The translations under genes and the position numbers were made by a program. 49,412 bases of DNA from Sedimentisphaerales bacterium (lineage in GTDB: Bacteria; Planctomycetota; Phycisphaerae; Sedimentisphaerales; Anaerohalosphaeraceae). The stretch covers positions 1 to 49,412 of the forward strand of contig JANQGW010000118.1 of NCBI GenBank assembly GCA_028282905.1, given 5' to 3'. The notes beneath the pieces are model-generated. The model was not told where the DNA came from. It saw only the letters and a program-made list of their open reading frames with translations, and ran no database searches. This document shows, one piece after another, positions 33,399-43,454 of this stretch (positions are counted from its first letter, which is position 1; each line of letters begins with the position of its first letter).

Positions 33399-36300
33399 AT
33401 GCCTAAGACATTCAGTTTGTTACCAATACTTGTCGCCGCACTGGCCTTTTTTCTTACGGTCCCAACACAAGCTGGCTGCCCACAAGGCGATGCCAATGGC
33501 GATTGCATAGTCAACTTCGATGACCTGCAGCTATTGGTTCAAAAATGGCTCAGCACAGAGACCGCAACATGGGCTGACCTCAACGACGATAAACTGGTCG
33601 GTATGGTCGATTTCTCGATACTGAGTACAAACTGGCTTAAAAAGGCTTCACCGTTGCTAATCAGCGAGTTCATGGCAGACAACACCACGACATTGCCCAC
33701 ACATGTGGATTCCGTGGGGGTCTACCCTGACTGGATCGAAATATACAATCAATCAACCGTGTCGGTTTCTCTGGCTGGTTGGCACCTGACCGATGATGAA
33801 TCCGATCTAAATAAATGGCAATTCCCGGCAGGCCTGACCCTTAGCCCTGACCAGTATCTGGTCGTTTTCGCCTCCGGCAAAACCCAACAGGATTTCCCCG
33901 AGAATTATCCGTATCTGGACACAGACGGACACTGTCACACGAATTTTAAACTCAACAGCGATGGAGAATATCTGGCATTAATTATGCCGGATATGAGTGT
34001 AGGCCACGAATACACGACGAACTATCCAAAGCAGTTCAGGGACATTTCATATGGTTTACCCCAATTCGTCACTTCTATGGTGTCAGATAACAGCATATCT
34101 GCCTGGCATGTGCCCTCAAACGAGGAAGCAGGGTCAGAATGGATATTAACAGGATTTGATGATTATAGCTGGAACCGAGGAGCATCAAGCCTTGGATTTA
34201 GCAACGAATCAACAGACGAGTTCATTACCAGCTCCAGCATAACAGCGACTGCTGCTGACGGAACATACGGCAGTCCCGCCAACGTCGTTAATGAAAGCGA
34301 GTTCAACCCGGACACATTCGAACACTATAGCAATCAGAATGGCATCGGTATGTGGGTAACTGACTTCGGCGGCGTTGGCAACAGCGAAAACCACCCGCTG
34401 GGACTGGACTGCTCAACCTGGATAAAGCTTGATTTCGATCAGACTTATCGGTTGGGAATTATGTATCTGTGGAACCAGAACCAGTGGGTAGAATCGAATG
34501 ACCTGACTGATCGAGGCTTGCGGAATGTATCGATCCATTACACAAATGACGGAATCAACTGGATGCATAAGGGCGATTATGAGATCCCGAAATCTCCTGG
34601 TGGCGGCCCAATCCCCCCCACGTTTGAACTGGATTTCGCCGGCATTGAGGCTAATTCCGTTTTAATTACGGCTTCGGTGACAGACGGCAACTGGGGCAGC
34701 GACTACTACGGCCTCAGTGAAATTAAATTCGAAACATCATGCCAACTTCAGACTGAAATGTTGGGAACCAATACGTCGCTGTGGTCTCGCAGCGATTTTG
34801 AAGTAGATTCCGTTAATCTCCTTGAAACTTTGACACTTCGAATAAAGTACGAAGACGGTTTTGTCGCTTATCTTAACGGCCAGAAAATCGCACGCCGAAA
34901 CGCACCTGAGTCCACACAATGGAATTCAGCCGCCTTATCAGATAGACCTGATAATGACTCACTTATGTTTGAAAATATCGACATTAGCACAAAGTTGAAT
35001 CTCCTTCAGGCTAGCCCAGCCAAGAACGTACTAGCCATTCATGGGTTGAATGATCAGACCAACAATTCTGCCTTTTTGATTGCCCCCGAGTTATATGGAT
35101 ACGCATCGTCAATCTTTACAACTCAACGCTACTTTGCAGAAGCTACCCCTGGTGCTATCAACGGAACCGGCACTGTGGACTTGGGGCCAATTATCTCTGA
35201 TGTCACAGAGAATATGATAGCACCTGACACTGCATCGCCAATCACCATAACAGCCAGAATTCAGCAATCCTTGCACACCATTGCTAATGTTACCTTGCAT
35301 TACCGGGTAATGTTTGAAGGAGAGACTTCCAGCCCAATGTGTGACGATGGCTCAAATGGAGACGCAACCGCCTGTGATAACATCTATACCGCAATAATCC
35401 CCGCTGGCACCGCCCTCCCTGGGCAGATGGTCCGCTGGTATGTCACCGCAACCGATATCCCGGGCAATCCATCACGCTGGCCGCTGTTTCACGACCAGCT
35501 AAACTCACCCGAATACTTCGGCACGGTTATTATCGACCCCTCGATCTCCACGAATCTCCCAATATTGCACTGGTTTGTTGAAGAACCGGAAGCGGCTAGG
35601 ACAGATACGGGGACAAGAGCCTCAGCCTATTTTAACGGCAATTTCTACGACAACTTCTTTGTTCGTCGCCGAGGATATACAACAGCAGGATGGAACAAAC
35701 GCAAATTCAAATTTGATTTTAATCCCAAGTACCACTTTGAGTATTCACCTTCGGAAAAAAAAGTTGAAGAATTCAACCTGCAGTCGCACTACATGGAAAT
35801 CGTATCAACAGCGTATATGCGTGAAAACGCGGCATTCAAATTCTTTCAGGAGGCCGGAACCCCGGCGCCGAATACTTTCCATCTACATCTGAGGCAAAAC
35901 GGCAATTTCTACGGCTTGTATTCGTTTATCGAGCAAATCGACGAAACATTCCTGGAAAGAAATGGTTTAAATCCCAAAGGACTCATGTATAAAGCGACCG
36001 GATCCAGTGCCGACGGAACTTTAAAACCCAATCCGGCCACACACGCTTATAACAAGATCCTTCCAGATGACAATCAGCCTGATGTCTTCGATCCAAACTT
36101 CGTTGAACTTTGTCAGGAATTGAGCGATTCGAATAGATTTGACTATATGTTTGACTACATTAATCTGCCTCAAGTTATTAACGAAATGGCATGCCAGGCT
36201 ATCGTGTTAAATCACGATCGTCTGCCGAAGAACTACTACATCTATCAGGATCCAAAAACCTTGTTGTGGTCGAGACTCCCATGGGATACCGAACAGGCCT

Positions 36301-39107
36301 TTGCGCTCGATTACAACACCACATGGGCAATGCTAACAGGAGAGAACTACAACAGCCCTCTTTATGGAGACAGCGAACATCCCCAGGAAGTCCTCCATCC
36401 TGACTATTACAACCGCTTACACGATGTTGTTCTGGACAATACTGTTACCCGACAAATGTACGTCAGGCGACTGAGAACTCTGATGGATCAATATCTGGAT
36501 GAAAATACCGGTTACTTCGAGAGCCTCATCAACGGCTACAAGACACTTATAGAAGCCGATGCTGATCTTGATAACGTAAAGTGGGGTGCCGGAAACATTG
36601 ACACTGGCGTGCATTCCATTCTTAACGAATCAATCCCAACACGACGAACGCAACTATTTACAACATACGGGCCATCCGGATCAACCCCTCTTATCCCGCA
36701 ATCTCAGCCTGTAAGCCCCGGTATTGACTTTGGCTCGATCGAATATAATCCTGCCTCTTACAATCAGGACGAGGAATATATCGAGTTGGTCAATCCTAAC
36801 TCCTATGCCGTTGACATCTCCGGATGGGTTCTAACTGGGGGCGTAGAATTCACATTCCCGGCTGGGGCAGTTATTCCAGCGAATGATAATCTGTATATCT
36901 CGCCTGATATTGCGGCTTTTCGTGACCGCACAACCAGCCCTAAGGGCGGCGAGGGCAATTTCGTGCTGGGCAACTATATGGGCCATCTTTCCAGTTGGAG
37001 TGAAACGCTGACACTAATGGATACGGGCAGCCGCGTTGTAGACACAGTAACCTATACAGGCAGCCCTTCCGATCAGCAGCATTATTTGCGTATTACCGAA
37101 CTGACGTATAACCCTCTAGCCGACCCGAATCAGATTCTCGAATACATCGAGTTGAAGAACATCGGCACTGAAACATTGGACCTGTCAGGTGTCAAATTCA
37201 CCGAAGGAATTGACTACCGCTTCCCTCAAGGTTCAACAACCAGCAAGATCAGTCTTGCAACAATTACTGACACATGGAAGTACGAACAGACAAATATTGA
37301 CCTGGGCACTCAGTGGCATCAGCCATCATATGATGACAGATCATGGCCGGATGGACAGGGACTGCTTTACGTAGAAAGCTCTTCACTGCCTGCACCGAAG
37401 AATACGCCATTGACCATTGGAGCAGACACCTACTACTTCCGCAAGCACTTCAATCTCGACGCTGATCCTGCAGCCAGCACGATAACCCTGCAGATGAATA
37501 CCATCATAGACGATGGCGCGGTGTTCTATCTTAACGGCGTGGAGGTGTATCGCCTGGGCATAGCCGATGGCCCCATCGACCATAACACTAGAACAGATCG
37601 GGCAGTTAACAATGCAGTTTACGAAGGTCCATTTACCGTATCTTCTGCTCCGATGGTACAAGGCGACAATGTTCTTGCAGTCGAAGTACACCAGAAAAAC
37701 TCAACCAGCAGCGATATTGTTTTCGGTATGACACTGGATGCCACAATTACATCTGTTGCACCGCAGGTCACACTCGATGCGGATAGTTATATTCTCCTGG
37801 TCAAGAATCAGGCGGCCTTTGAATCCCGCTACGGCTCAGGCCATAATATTGCAGGCCAATACATCGGTAGCCTGGACAATGGCGGCGAAAAGATCAAACT
37901 GGAAGATTATACTAACAGTACCATTCTATCATTTAACTATAACGACAGTTGGTATAATATTACCGACGGCGAAGGCTTTTCTCTGACGATTAAAGATCCT
38001 GCTAATCCTGACTTAACCATGTGGGACAGCAAAGCTGCATGGCGGCCAAGCGTCAGTGTAGGCGGTTCACCGGGAACAGACGATTCCGGCATCATCCCGC
38101 CTATCGGCTCTGTGATTATCAACGAAGTACTTGCACACTCAGACGCCGAACCTTCCGACTGGGTAGAGCTTTACAATACGACAGATCAGCCAGTCAACAT
38201 TGGCGGATGGTTTCTCAGCGACAACAACAATGACGATCCTAACCGGATGAAATACCAGATCGCTGAAGGCACGATGATTGCACCTTTTAGCTATATAGTA
38301 TTCTATGAGAATCTGCATTTGGGAAACGTCAGCGATCCCGGCTGTAATGAGCCGTTCCAGTTCAGCGAAAACGGCGAGACTGTGTATCTCCAGTCCGGCC
38401 AAGGTGAAATCCTTACCGGCTATTACGAAGAAGAATCATTCGGCGCCTCACTGGCAGATGTCGCGTTCGGTAGATACCAGAAAAGCACGGGAGCTTTTAA
38501 CTTCGTAGCGATGAGTTCAAACACGCCCAGCAGTATCAATTCTTATCCGAAAGTCGGGCCAATCGTAATCAGCGAGATAATGTACAACCCATCAGCTGGC
38601 GGCACATTTGATAACGATGAGTATGAGTATATAGAGCTAAAGAACATTACCGGCTCGAACGTGCTTCTGCAGGTACATGACAACAATCTTAATGTCGATG
38701 TGCCGTGGAAATTTACTGATGGCATTGATTACACGTTCCCTCTCGGAACGACAATACCTGCAAACGGTTGTATTGTTATTGCGAAAAATCTTACCGCCTT
38801 TACAGAACGCTACGGCTCGGTTCCTGCCGGCGCACAGCTTTTGGGCCCGTTCGAAAACACAACAGGGCTGAGCAATGGCGGGGAGAAGTTGGAAATATCC
38901 ATGCCGGGTGATGTGGATGATCTCAGCACACGCCAGTACATTCGTATCGACCGTGTAAACTACAGCGACGGCTCTCATCCTGTCGGGGATGACCCGTGGC
39001 CCGTCGATGCCGATGGCAACGGAAAAGCTTTGGATAGGAAGGTATTAAACGATTACGGCAACGATGTAGCCAACTGGCAGGCAATGATCGTGTCACCAGG
39101 AATATAG
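33399..39107 (+). CDS. Giant exported CotH kinase / lamin-tail-domain protein with N-terminal dockerin
   Basis: A 1902-residue exported protein; the ATG follows GGGAGGG. Signal peptide 1-26. Two dockerin-like EF-hands are unusually at the N-terminus (GDANGDCIVNFDDLQLLVQK, about 29-52, and ADLNDDKLVGMVDF, 58-81). Lamin-tail domain (LTD) 1 is at about 83-225. A jelly-roll module at about 235-570 is interrupted by a discoidin-like module (276-447). An Ig-like linker (to 715) leads to a CotH-kinase domain (about 717-1090) with LYSFIEQIDETFLERNG, GLMYKA and RLPWDTEQAFA. LTD2 is at about 1105-1225. LTD3 (1230-1560) is split by a second jelly-roll (1283-1457). LTD4 and LTD5 fill 1568-1900. CotH-type kinases phosphorylate proteins outside the cytoplasm in Bacillus spores. 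Dockerin and LTD parts suggest a surface or extracellular complex. Product of the first gene of the plus-strand half of the locus. Confidence 0.85.
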   Translation: MPKTFSLLPILVAALAFFLTVPTQAGCPQGDANGDCIVNFDDLQLLVQKWLSTETATWADLNDDKLVGMVDFSILSTNWLKKASPLLISEFMADNTTTLPTHVDSVGVYPDWIEIYNQSTVSVSLAGWHLTDDESDLNKWQFPAGLTLSPDQYLVVFASGKTQQDFPENYPYLDTDGHCHTNFKLNSDGEYLALIMPDMSVGHEYTTNYPKQFRDISYGLPQFVTSMVSDNSISAWHVPSNEEAGSEWILTGFDDYSWNRGASSLGFSNESTDEFITSSSITATAADGTYGSPANVVNESEFNPDTFEHYSNQNGIGMWVTDFGGVGNSENHPLGLDCSTWIKLDFDQTYRLGIMYLWNQNQWVESNDLTDRGLRNVSIHYTNDGINWMHKGDYEIPKSPGGGPIPPTFELDFAGIEANSVLITASVTDGNWGSDYYGLSEIKFETSCQLQTEMLGTNTSLWSRSDFEVDSVNLLETLTLRIKYEDGFVAYLNGQKIARRNAPESTQWNSAALSDRPDNDSLMFENIDISTKLNLLQASPAKNVLAIHGLNDQTNNSAFLIAPELYGYASSIFTTQRYFAEATPGAINGTGTVDLGPIISDVTENMIAPDTASPITITARIQQSLHTIANVTLHYRVMFEGETSSPMCDDGSNGDATACDNIYTAIIPAGTALPGQMVRWYVTATDIPGNPSRWPLFHDQLNSPEYFGTVIIDPSISTNLPILHWFVEEPEAARTDTGTRASAYFNGNFYDNFFVRRRGYTTAGWNKRKFKFDFNPKYHFEYSPSEKKVEEFNLQSHYMEIVSTAYMRENAAFKFFQEAGTPAPNTFHLHLRQNGNFYGLYSFIEQIDETFLERNGLNPKGLMYKATGSSADGTLKPNPATHAYNKILPDDNQPDVFDPNFVELCQELSDSNRFDYMFDYINLPQVINEMACQAIVLNHDRLPKNYYIYQDPKTLLWSRLPWDTEQAFALDYNTTWAMLTGENYNSPLYGDSEHPQEVLHPDYYNRLHDVVLDNTVTRQMYVRRLRTLMDQYLDENTGYFESLINGYKTLIEADADLDNVKWGAGNIDTGVHSILNESIPTRRTQLFTTYGPSGSTPLIPQSQPVSPGIDFGSIEYNPASYNQDEEYIELVNPNSYAVDISGWVLTGGVEFTFPAGAVIPANDNLYISPDIAAFRDRTTSPKGGEGNFVLGNYMGHLSSWSETLTLMDTGSRVVDTVTYTGSPSDQQHYLRITELTYNPLADPNQILEYIELKNIGTETLDLSGVKFTEGIDYRFPQGSTTSKISLATITDTWKYEQTNIDLGTQWHQPSYDDRSWPDGQGLLYVESSSLPAPKNTPLTIGADTYYFRKHFNLDADPAASTITLQMNTIIDDGAVFYLNGVEVYRLGIADGPIDHNTRTDRAVNNAVYEGPFTVSSAPMVQGDNVLAVEVHQKNSTSSDIVFGMTLDATITSVAPQVTLDADSYILLVKNQAAFESRYGSGHNIAGQYIGSLDNGGEKIKLEDYTNSTILSFNYNDSWYNITDGEGFSLTIKDPANPDLTMWDSKAAWRPSVSVGGSPGTDDSGIIPPIGSVIINEVLAHSDAEPSDWVELYNTTDQPVNIGGWFLSDNNNDDPNRMKYQIAEGTMIAPFSYIVFYENLHLGNVSDPGCNEPFQFSENGETVYLQSGQGEILTGYYEEESFGASLADVAFGRYQKSTGAFNFVAMSSNTPSSINSYPKVGPIVISEIMYNPSAGGTFDNDEYEYIELKNITGSNVLLQVHDNNLNVDVPWKFTDGIDYTFPLGTTIPANGCIVIAKNLTAFTERYGSVPAGAQLLGPFENTTGLSNGGEKLEISMPGDVDDLSTRQYIRIDRVNYSDGSHPVGDDPWPVDADGNGKALDRKVLNDYGNDVANWQAMIVSPGI

Positions 39108-39143
39108 AAAACAACAACCTAACATTAAACAGGGAACTTTATC

Positions 39144-42100
39144 ATGGAGAGTAAGAGGAAGATGATTAACAGTGTTTTAGCAAGAGCAATGTTTCTATTC
39201 TTGTGCGTTGTAATAATAAGTTCGGTAGCTTTGGGACAATCAGAAAATGCTTCACAGATAGGCCGGGAACGCGTCCAGAGGAATCATTCTTTGCATCCTG
39301 TGAAACTACCTCCTGGGCAACCCAAAGAATTCACAGTAAAGGTCGACCGCAACGGACACACCAAGCAGTTGGTACTTAAGCGTCATTCACTAAAGGCCCC
39401 AAATTTCTGCGTAAAGGTATGGTATGCCGGCCAGCTTCAGGATGCGTCTGCCCCCAATGTAACAACCTATCGCGGAAGTCTGGCCGGGGACCCCCTGTCA
39501 AAGGTATGTGCAACGCTAGGCTCCAGAGGATTGGAAGCTAAGGTTGTAGAAGGAGACAGGCAGACTTGGAAAATTGAACTCCAGCGAGGACACAGATTGG
39601 GCTATCGCAGTGCTAACATAGAAGAGGAGCATCTGATCATAGAGGGCGAAGACCTTTCTTTAGATGAACTAGGCGTGTGCGGGGCATGTGACAACCATGA
39701 TTTTATAGAAGACGCGACTCCGGAAGCTCTGCATATCAGTGATATCGATGGAACGCTGACAACTGACGGTATGATTGTAAACTCTCTGATACAGCCGTCA
39801 TCAACTATTACAGAGGAACCGGCTATTATGGCCGCAAGCTGCCAAATGCATCAGGCAGAGATTTCTTTTGATTGTGACTACGAGTTTTCACAATACTTTG
39901 ATCCCACCCCTGACCCAAACGACACTGATGGAACGGTTGCACGTGTAATGCAGATTCTAAATGAGGTTGACTTCTTTTACGCTCGCGATGTGCTGATCAC
40001 CTATTCATTGGTCGAGATCGTAGTCCGCAAAGATAAGTTTTATGAGACAAATTATGGCACTACAATTGCCGATGGGAACTTACTCCAAGCATTTCGCACT
40101 GAATGGAACGGCGAGGGAGTCGGAACATATCAACCGCACGACCTGGCTCACCTGATGACCGAAAAGTCATGGACGGGCGGCATTGCAGGTTTAGCATGGG
40201 TTGGCACAGTGTGTACGTATTCTCGTTACGGCTGGTCACGAAACAGTTCCGGCATTGTCGGCCATGAGTTAGGACACAACTGGGGAGCCGGCCATTGTCT
40301 CGATACCGTTGTGTGTAATAACCTGTGCGGGTCCTGTCTTTATATTGGCCCTAACACCAAAGCGGTCATAGAAGCACACCGAGACTCTCGCTGGTGTCTG
40401 GACCTGGCGCCACCGTATGCCACGCCGGTACCACCTTATGTCACACCGGAAAGCGTGAGCATGACACGAGAGGAATTGTTGGCTGTGGACAGCTTGAGTT
40501 TTGACGTGCTGGCCAACGACCATGACGCCAACTGTGACACACTCTCACTCGTCGGTTACGACCCCGTTTCAATACAGGGCGGAACAATTACCGACTCCGA
40601 CAACATTCTCATCTATACTCCGCCAGATAGCGGTTTTCTTGGACTCGATACCTTTACCTATATCGTGGGTGACGGTAACGACGGCCAGATGACCGGCACA
40701 GTATCCATTGAATCCAAAGGTTTAGCTGTACAGATCGATGCGCCTACGGTTATCGGTTTTTCTTCGGAGTATCCGGGCGGCAGCTGGGCAGCCAACCAGG
40801 CGGTCGACTCTACTCAACTCGACTGGGCTACCAATGGCGATGGCGCAAACGCATACATAGATTTCGACTTTGGCCAGGCTGTAGCGATCGATGCATTTCT
40901 CTTGCAGGACCGCGTTGCCGATGTGGACAGAGTTAATAGCTTTTCGCTGACTTTCAGTGATAACAGCACTTTTGGCGATTCCGATGACCACACTGAAACA
41001 TTTACCAACAACGCAGGCGCAGCGGCACAAAGCTACTTCTTTGAAAGCCAAGCCTGCCGCTTTATACGATTTGACGCAGTAGATACTGCGCACGACAATT
41101 CCAACACCGGCCTGGTTGAGATTACATTTTACCAGTATAAATCAAATGCTCCGGCTTACATTTCGCCTTCAAATGTCACAGCATCGGCATCATCCGAATA
41201 CGCAACTTCCGTGCCCGCTGCCCATGTAACCAATGGTTCAGGCTTGACGGCCAATACCATACATGACAACGATGGTGGAGCCGGCACGATGTGGCATGGA
41301 ATCCTCGGGACTCCATTCGGAGGCATCAGCAATCTTAATCCCGGTACAACACCCGGCGCCGAGTGGCTCAAATTCGAATTTAACAGAATTTACAAGCTTG
41401 GCAAAACCGTCATCTGGAACCACAACCAGGCAAATCTCACCGATCGCGGCATGCAAGACGTTTACATTGAATACTCCACTGACGGCGTTAATTACACGAA
41501 TCTCCTGGGACAAGGCAATACCTTCAAACTCAAACAGGCTCCAGGCATGAATGGTATTATGCCTTCAGACATGATTGATTTTGCAGGCGTCGAAGCACGT
41601 TATATCGTTATTACAGCAACAACCGAAAACCCCAACTATGGCGGTAATGTCATTGGCTTAAGCGAAATTCGGTTCGGCCTGGCAACTCTCGATGAATCCA
41701 ATATTACGGCGACCGCATCGTCCATGTACTCTGTAGCTCAATCGCTCACAGACATCATAAACGGCTACAGCCTTGACCCCAACAACCTGCATGACAACAA
41801 CGGTAATGCCGAAACAATGTGGCATGGAATCGTCGGCCCGCCATTCGGAGGGACCAACAATCTCAACTCAGGCACAAGCGCCGGAGCCGAGTGGCTTAAA
41901 TTCGAGTTCGATAACATATACTCCCTGAATGAAATGGTCGTATGGAATCACAATCAGTCAGCCCTCACCGATCGCGGCATGAATGAAGTCTACATCGAAT
42001 ACTCGACGGACGGCATTAACTACACCAACCTGTTTGGTCCTGGCGTGACCACCAACTTTACTCAGGCCTCCGGTGTCAATGGCATTGCCCCGACGGATGT

Positions 42101-43307
42101 GATCGACTTTGGCGGTGTTCCAGTTAAGTTTGTCGTGATTACTGCCACTATGGCCAACCCAAACTTCGGCGGCAACGTCATAGGTATGAGCGAGATACAG
42201 TTTTGCGTATCAGGAATAGCCTCTGAGCAGCCTGGGTTCACCAGCAATCCCCTTGTAAAGTCAGCTGCGGTTGAAGGCACCGCCTATGATGCTTCCATTG
42301 CAGGCGATATCAATAACCCTTCAGGGTTACCATTAACATTCACAAAGGCAAGTGGCCCTCAATGGCTTACCGTGCAGCCCAACGGCACTCTGTCAGGCAC
42401 ACCCGACAATGCCGATGTCGGCGAGAACACATTTATAGTGAAAGCACAGGACACCGAAGGCAATACCACTCAATCAGTGCTAAGCATTATAGTAGGAAAT
42501 GTCTTCAGTGGCGACATGGGAATTCATGACTTTGTCGGCCTTGCTGAGAACTGGCGAAGCACAGGCTGCACCGACACCCCCGGCTGTAACGGTGCGGACC
42601 TGGACGGTGACGGTACTGTCGATCTCGCAGACCTTGGCATGCTGGCCGACCACTGGCTCGCAGGCATTGAGCCGGACCTCATCACATACTGGAACATGAA
42701 CGATAGCAGTGGAACCATTCTGCGAGACAACTACTTCTCCGCAGACGGAACCTTCGTTAACATGGACAACTCATCCTGGAACGAAGGAAAATTCGGTAAC
42801 GGTCTGAGACTTGACGGTATTGCTGGCTACATAGAAATCCCTCACGACGACAAGCTCAACCTTACCGCAGGATTCACGATCAGTTTCTGGCTCAAAACCG
42901 ATTACTTGTCTGATTCCCACGCAAACACCATTATTTCCAAAGGTTTAGCAAGTACTACCAATTATGTCATCGATATGTACAAACCCAGCTCCGGCGGAGG
43001 CCTTCGATTCTTTGGATACGAAAACGGCTTTGTCAAGGGTATCACGGATCCATCCGGCCCCTCGCTCGCGGACGGAATATGGCATCACATAGCATGTACA
43101 TTCGATGGAACCATCTGGACCATTTACAGCAACGGGCAAATATATAAAAGTAAAACACAGCCTTGTTCTCTGACTGCCAGCAGTCAGACGCTGCAGTTCG
43201 GAGCAAGGCAGGCAACCGCAAATTATACGGGTATGATCGACGAAATCCGATTATATGATCGGGCCTTGACTCTCGAAGAGATTGCACAGATCACCAATCT
43301 CAACTGA
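39144..43307 (+). CDS. Exported M12B-like zinc metalloprotease with discoidin modules, dockerin and LamG domain
   Basis: A 1387-residue exported protein. Signal peptide about 1-31; prodomain-like region 35-195; protease about 230-415 with HELGHNWGAGH (His 374, Glu 375, His 378, His 384), the zinc site of reprolysin-type metzincins. The following CGSCLYIGPNTKAVIEAHR matches the family but has Leu where the Met-turn methionine is expected. Then come an Ig/cadherin-like domain (about 445-530), an F5/8 domain (533-675), two copies of the discoidin-like module with MWHGI and WNHNQ motifs (about 675-850 and 850-1030), a putative-Ig domain (1030-1120), a dockerin-like pair (about 1123-1175, ADLDGDGTVDLADLGMLADH), and a C-terminal LamG/concanavalin-like domain (1180-1387). 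It is 36 bp after the CotH gene and probably co-transcribed. It would digest proteins or the peptide part of glycoproteins outside the cell. Confidence 0.85.
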   Translation: MESKRKMINSVLARAMFLFLCVVIISSVALGQSENASQIGRERVQRNHSLHPVKLPPGQPKEFTVKVDRNGHTKQLVLKRHSLKAPNFCVKVWYAGQLQDASAPNVTTYRGSLAGDPLSKVCATLGSRGLEAKVVEGDRQTWKIELQRGHRLGYRSANIEEEHLIIEGEDLSLDELGVCGACDNHDFIEDATPEALHISDIDGTLTTDGMIVNSLIQPSSTITEEPAIMAASCQMHQAEISFDCDYEFSQYFDPTPDPNDTDGTVARVMQILNEVDFFYARDVLITYSLVEIVVRKDKFYETNYGTTIADGNLLQAFRTEWNGEGVGTYQPHDLAHLMTEKSWTGGIAGLAWVGTVCTYSRYGWSRNSSGIVGHELGHNWGAGHCLDTVVCNNLCGSCLYIGPNTKAVIEAHRDSRWCLDLAPPYATPVPPYVTPESVSMTREELLAVDSLSFDVLANDHDANCDTLSLVGYDPVSIQGGTITDSDNILIYTPPDSGFLGLDTFTYIVGDGNDGQMTGTVSIESKGLAVQIDAPTVIGFSSEYPGGSWAANQAVDSTQLDWATNGDGANAYIDFDFGQAVAIDAFLLQDRVADVDRVNSFSLTFSDNSTFGDSDDHTETFTNNAGAAAQSYFFESQACRFIRFDAVDTAHDNSNTGLVEITFYQYKSNAPAYISPSNVTASASSEYATSVPAAHVTNGSGLTANTIHDNDGGAGTMWHGILGTPFGGISNLNPGTTPGAEWLKFEFNRIYKLGKTVIWNHNQANLTDRGMQDVYIEYSTDGVNYTNLLGQGNTFKLKQAPGMNGIMPSDMIDFAGVEARYIVITATTENPNYGGNVIGLSEIRFGLATLDESNITATASSMYSVAQSLTDIINGYSLDPNNLHDNNGNAETMWHGIVGPPFGGTNNLNSGTSAGAEWLKFEFDNIYSLNEMVVWNHNQSALTDRGMNEVYIEYSTDGINYTNLFGPGVTTNFTQASGVNGIAPTDVIDFGGVPVKFVVITATMANPNFGGNVIGMSEIQFCVSGIASEQPGFTSNPLVKSAAVEGTAYDASIAGDINNPSGLPLTFTKASGPQWLTVQPNGTLSGTPDNADVGENTFIVKAQDTEGNTTQSVLSIIVGNVFSGDMGIHDFVGLAENWRSTGCTDTPGCNGADLDGDGTVDLADLGMLADHWLAGIEPDLITYWNMNDSSGTILRDNYFSADGTFVNMDNSSWNEGKFGNGLRLDGIAGYIEIPHDDKLNLTAGFTISFWLKTDYLSDSHANTIISKGLASTTNYVIDMYKPSSGGGLRFFGYENGFVKGITDPSGPSLADGIWHHIACTFDGTIWTIYSNGQIYKSKTQPCSLTASSQTLQFGARQATANYTGMIDEIRLYDRALTLEEIAQITNLN

Positions 43308-43454
43308 ATAAATGATGTATAGGCCGATGTGAGATAACCCACCCTCTTCAAGGCAAAAACAAAGGATTGCCTGATAAGCTTTGAAGGATAGAGACTTGAT
43401 AATTAATGAAAGAAAAACAATGTTAACTATACAGTAATACAAGGAGACACAGCG

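Noticed and set aside
33211..33399. 62-residue frame directly before the CotH gene
   Set aside because: No RBS and no export or domain signal; it lies in the probable untranslated leader.
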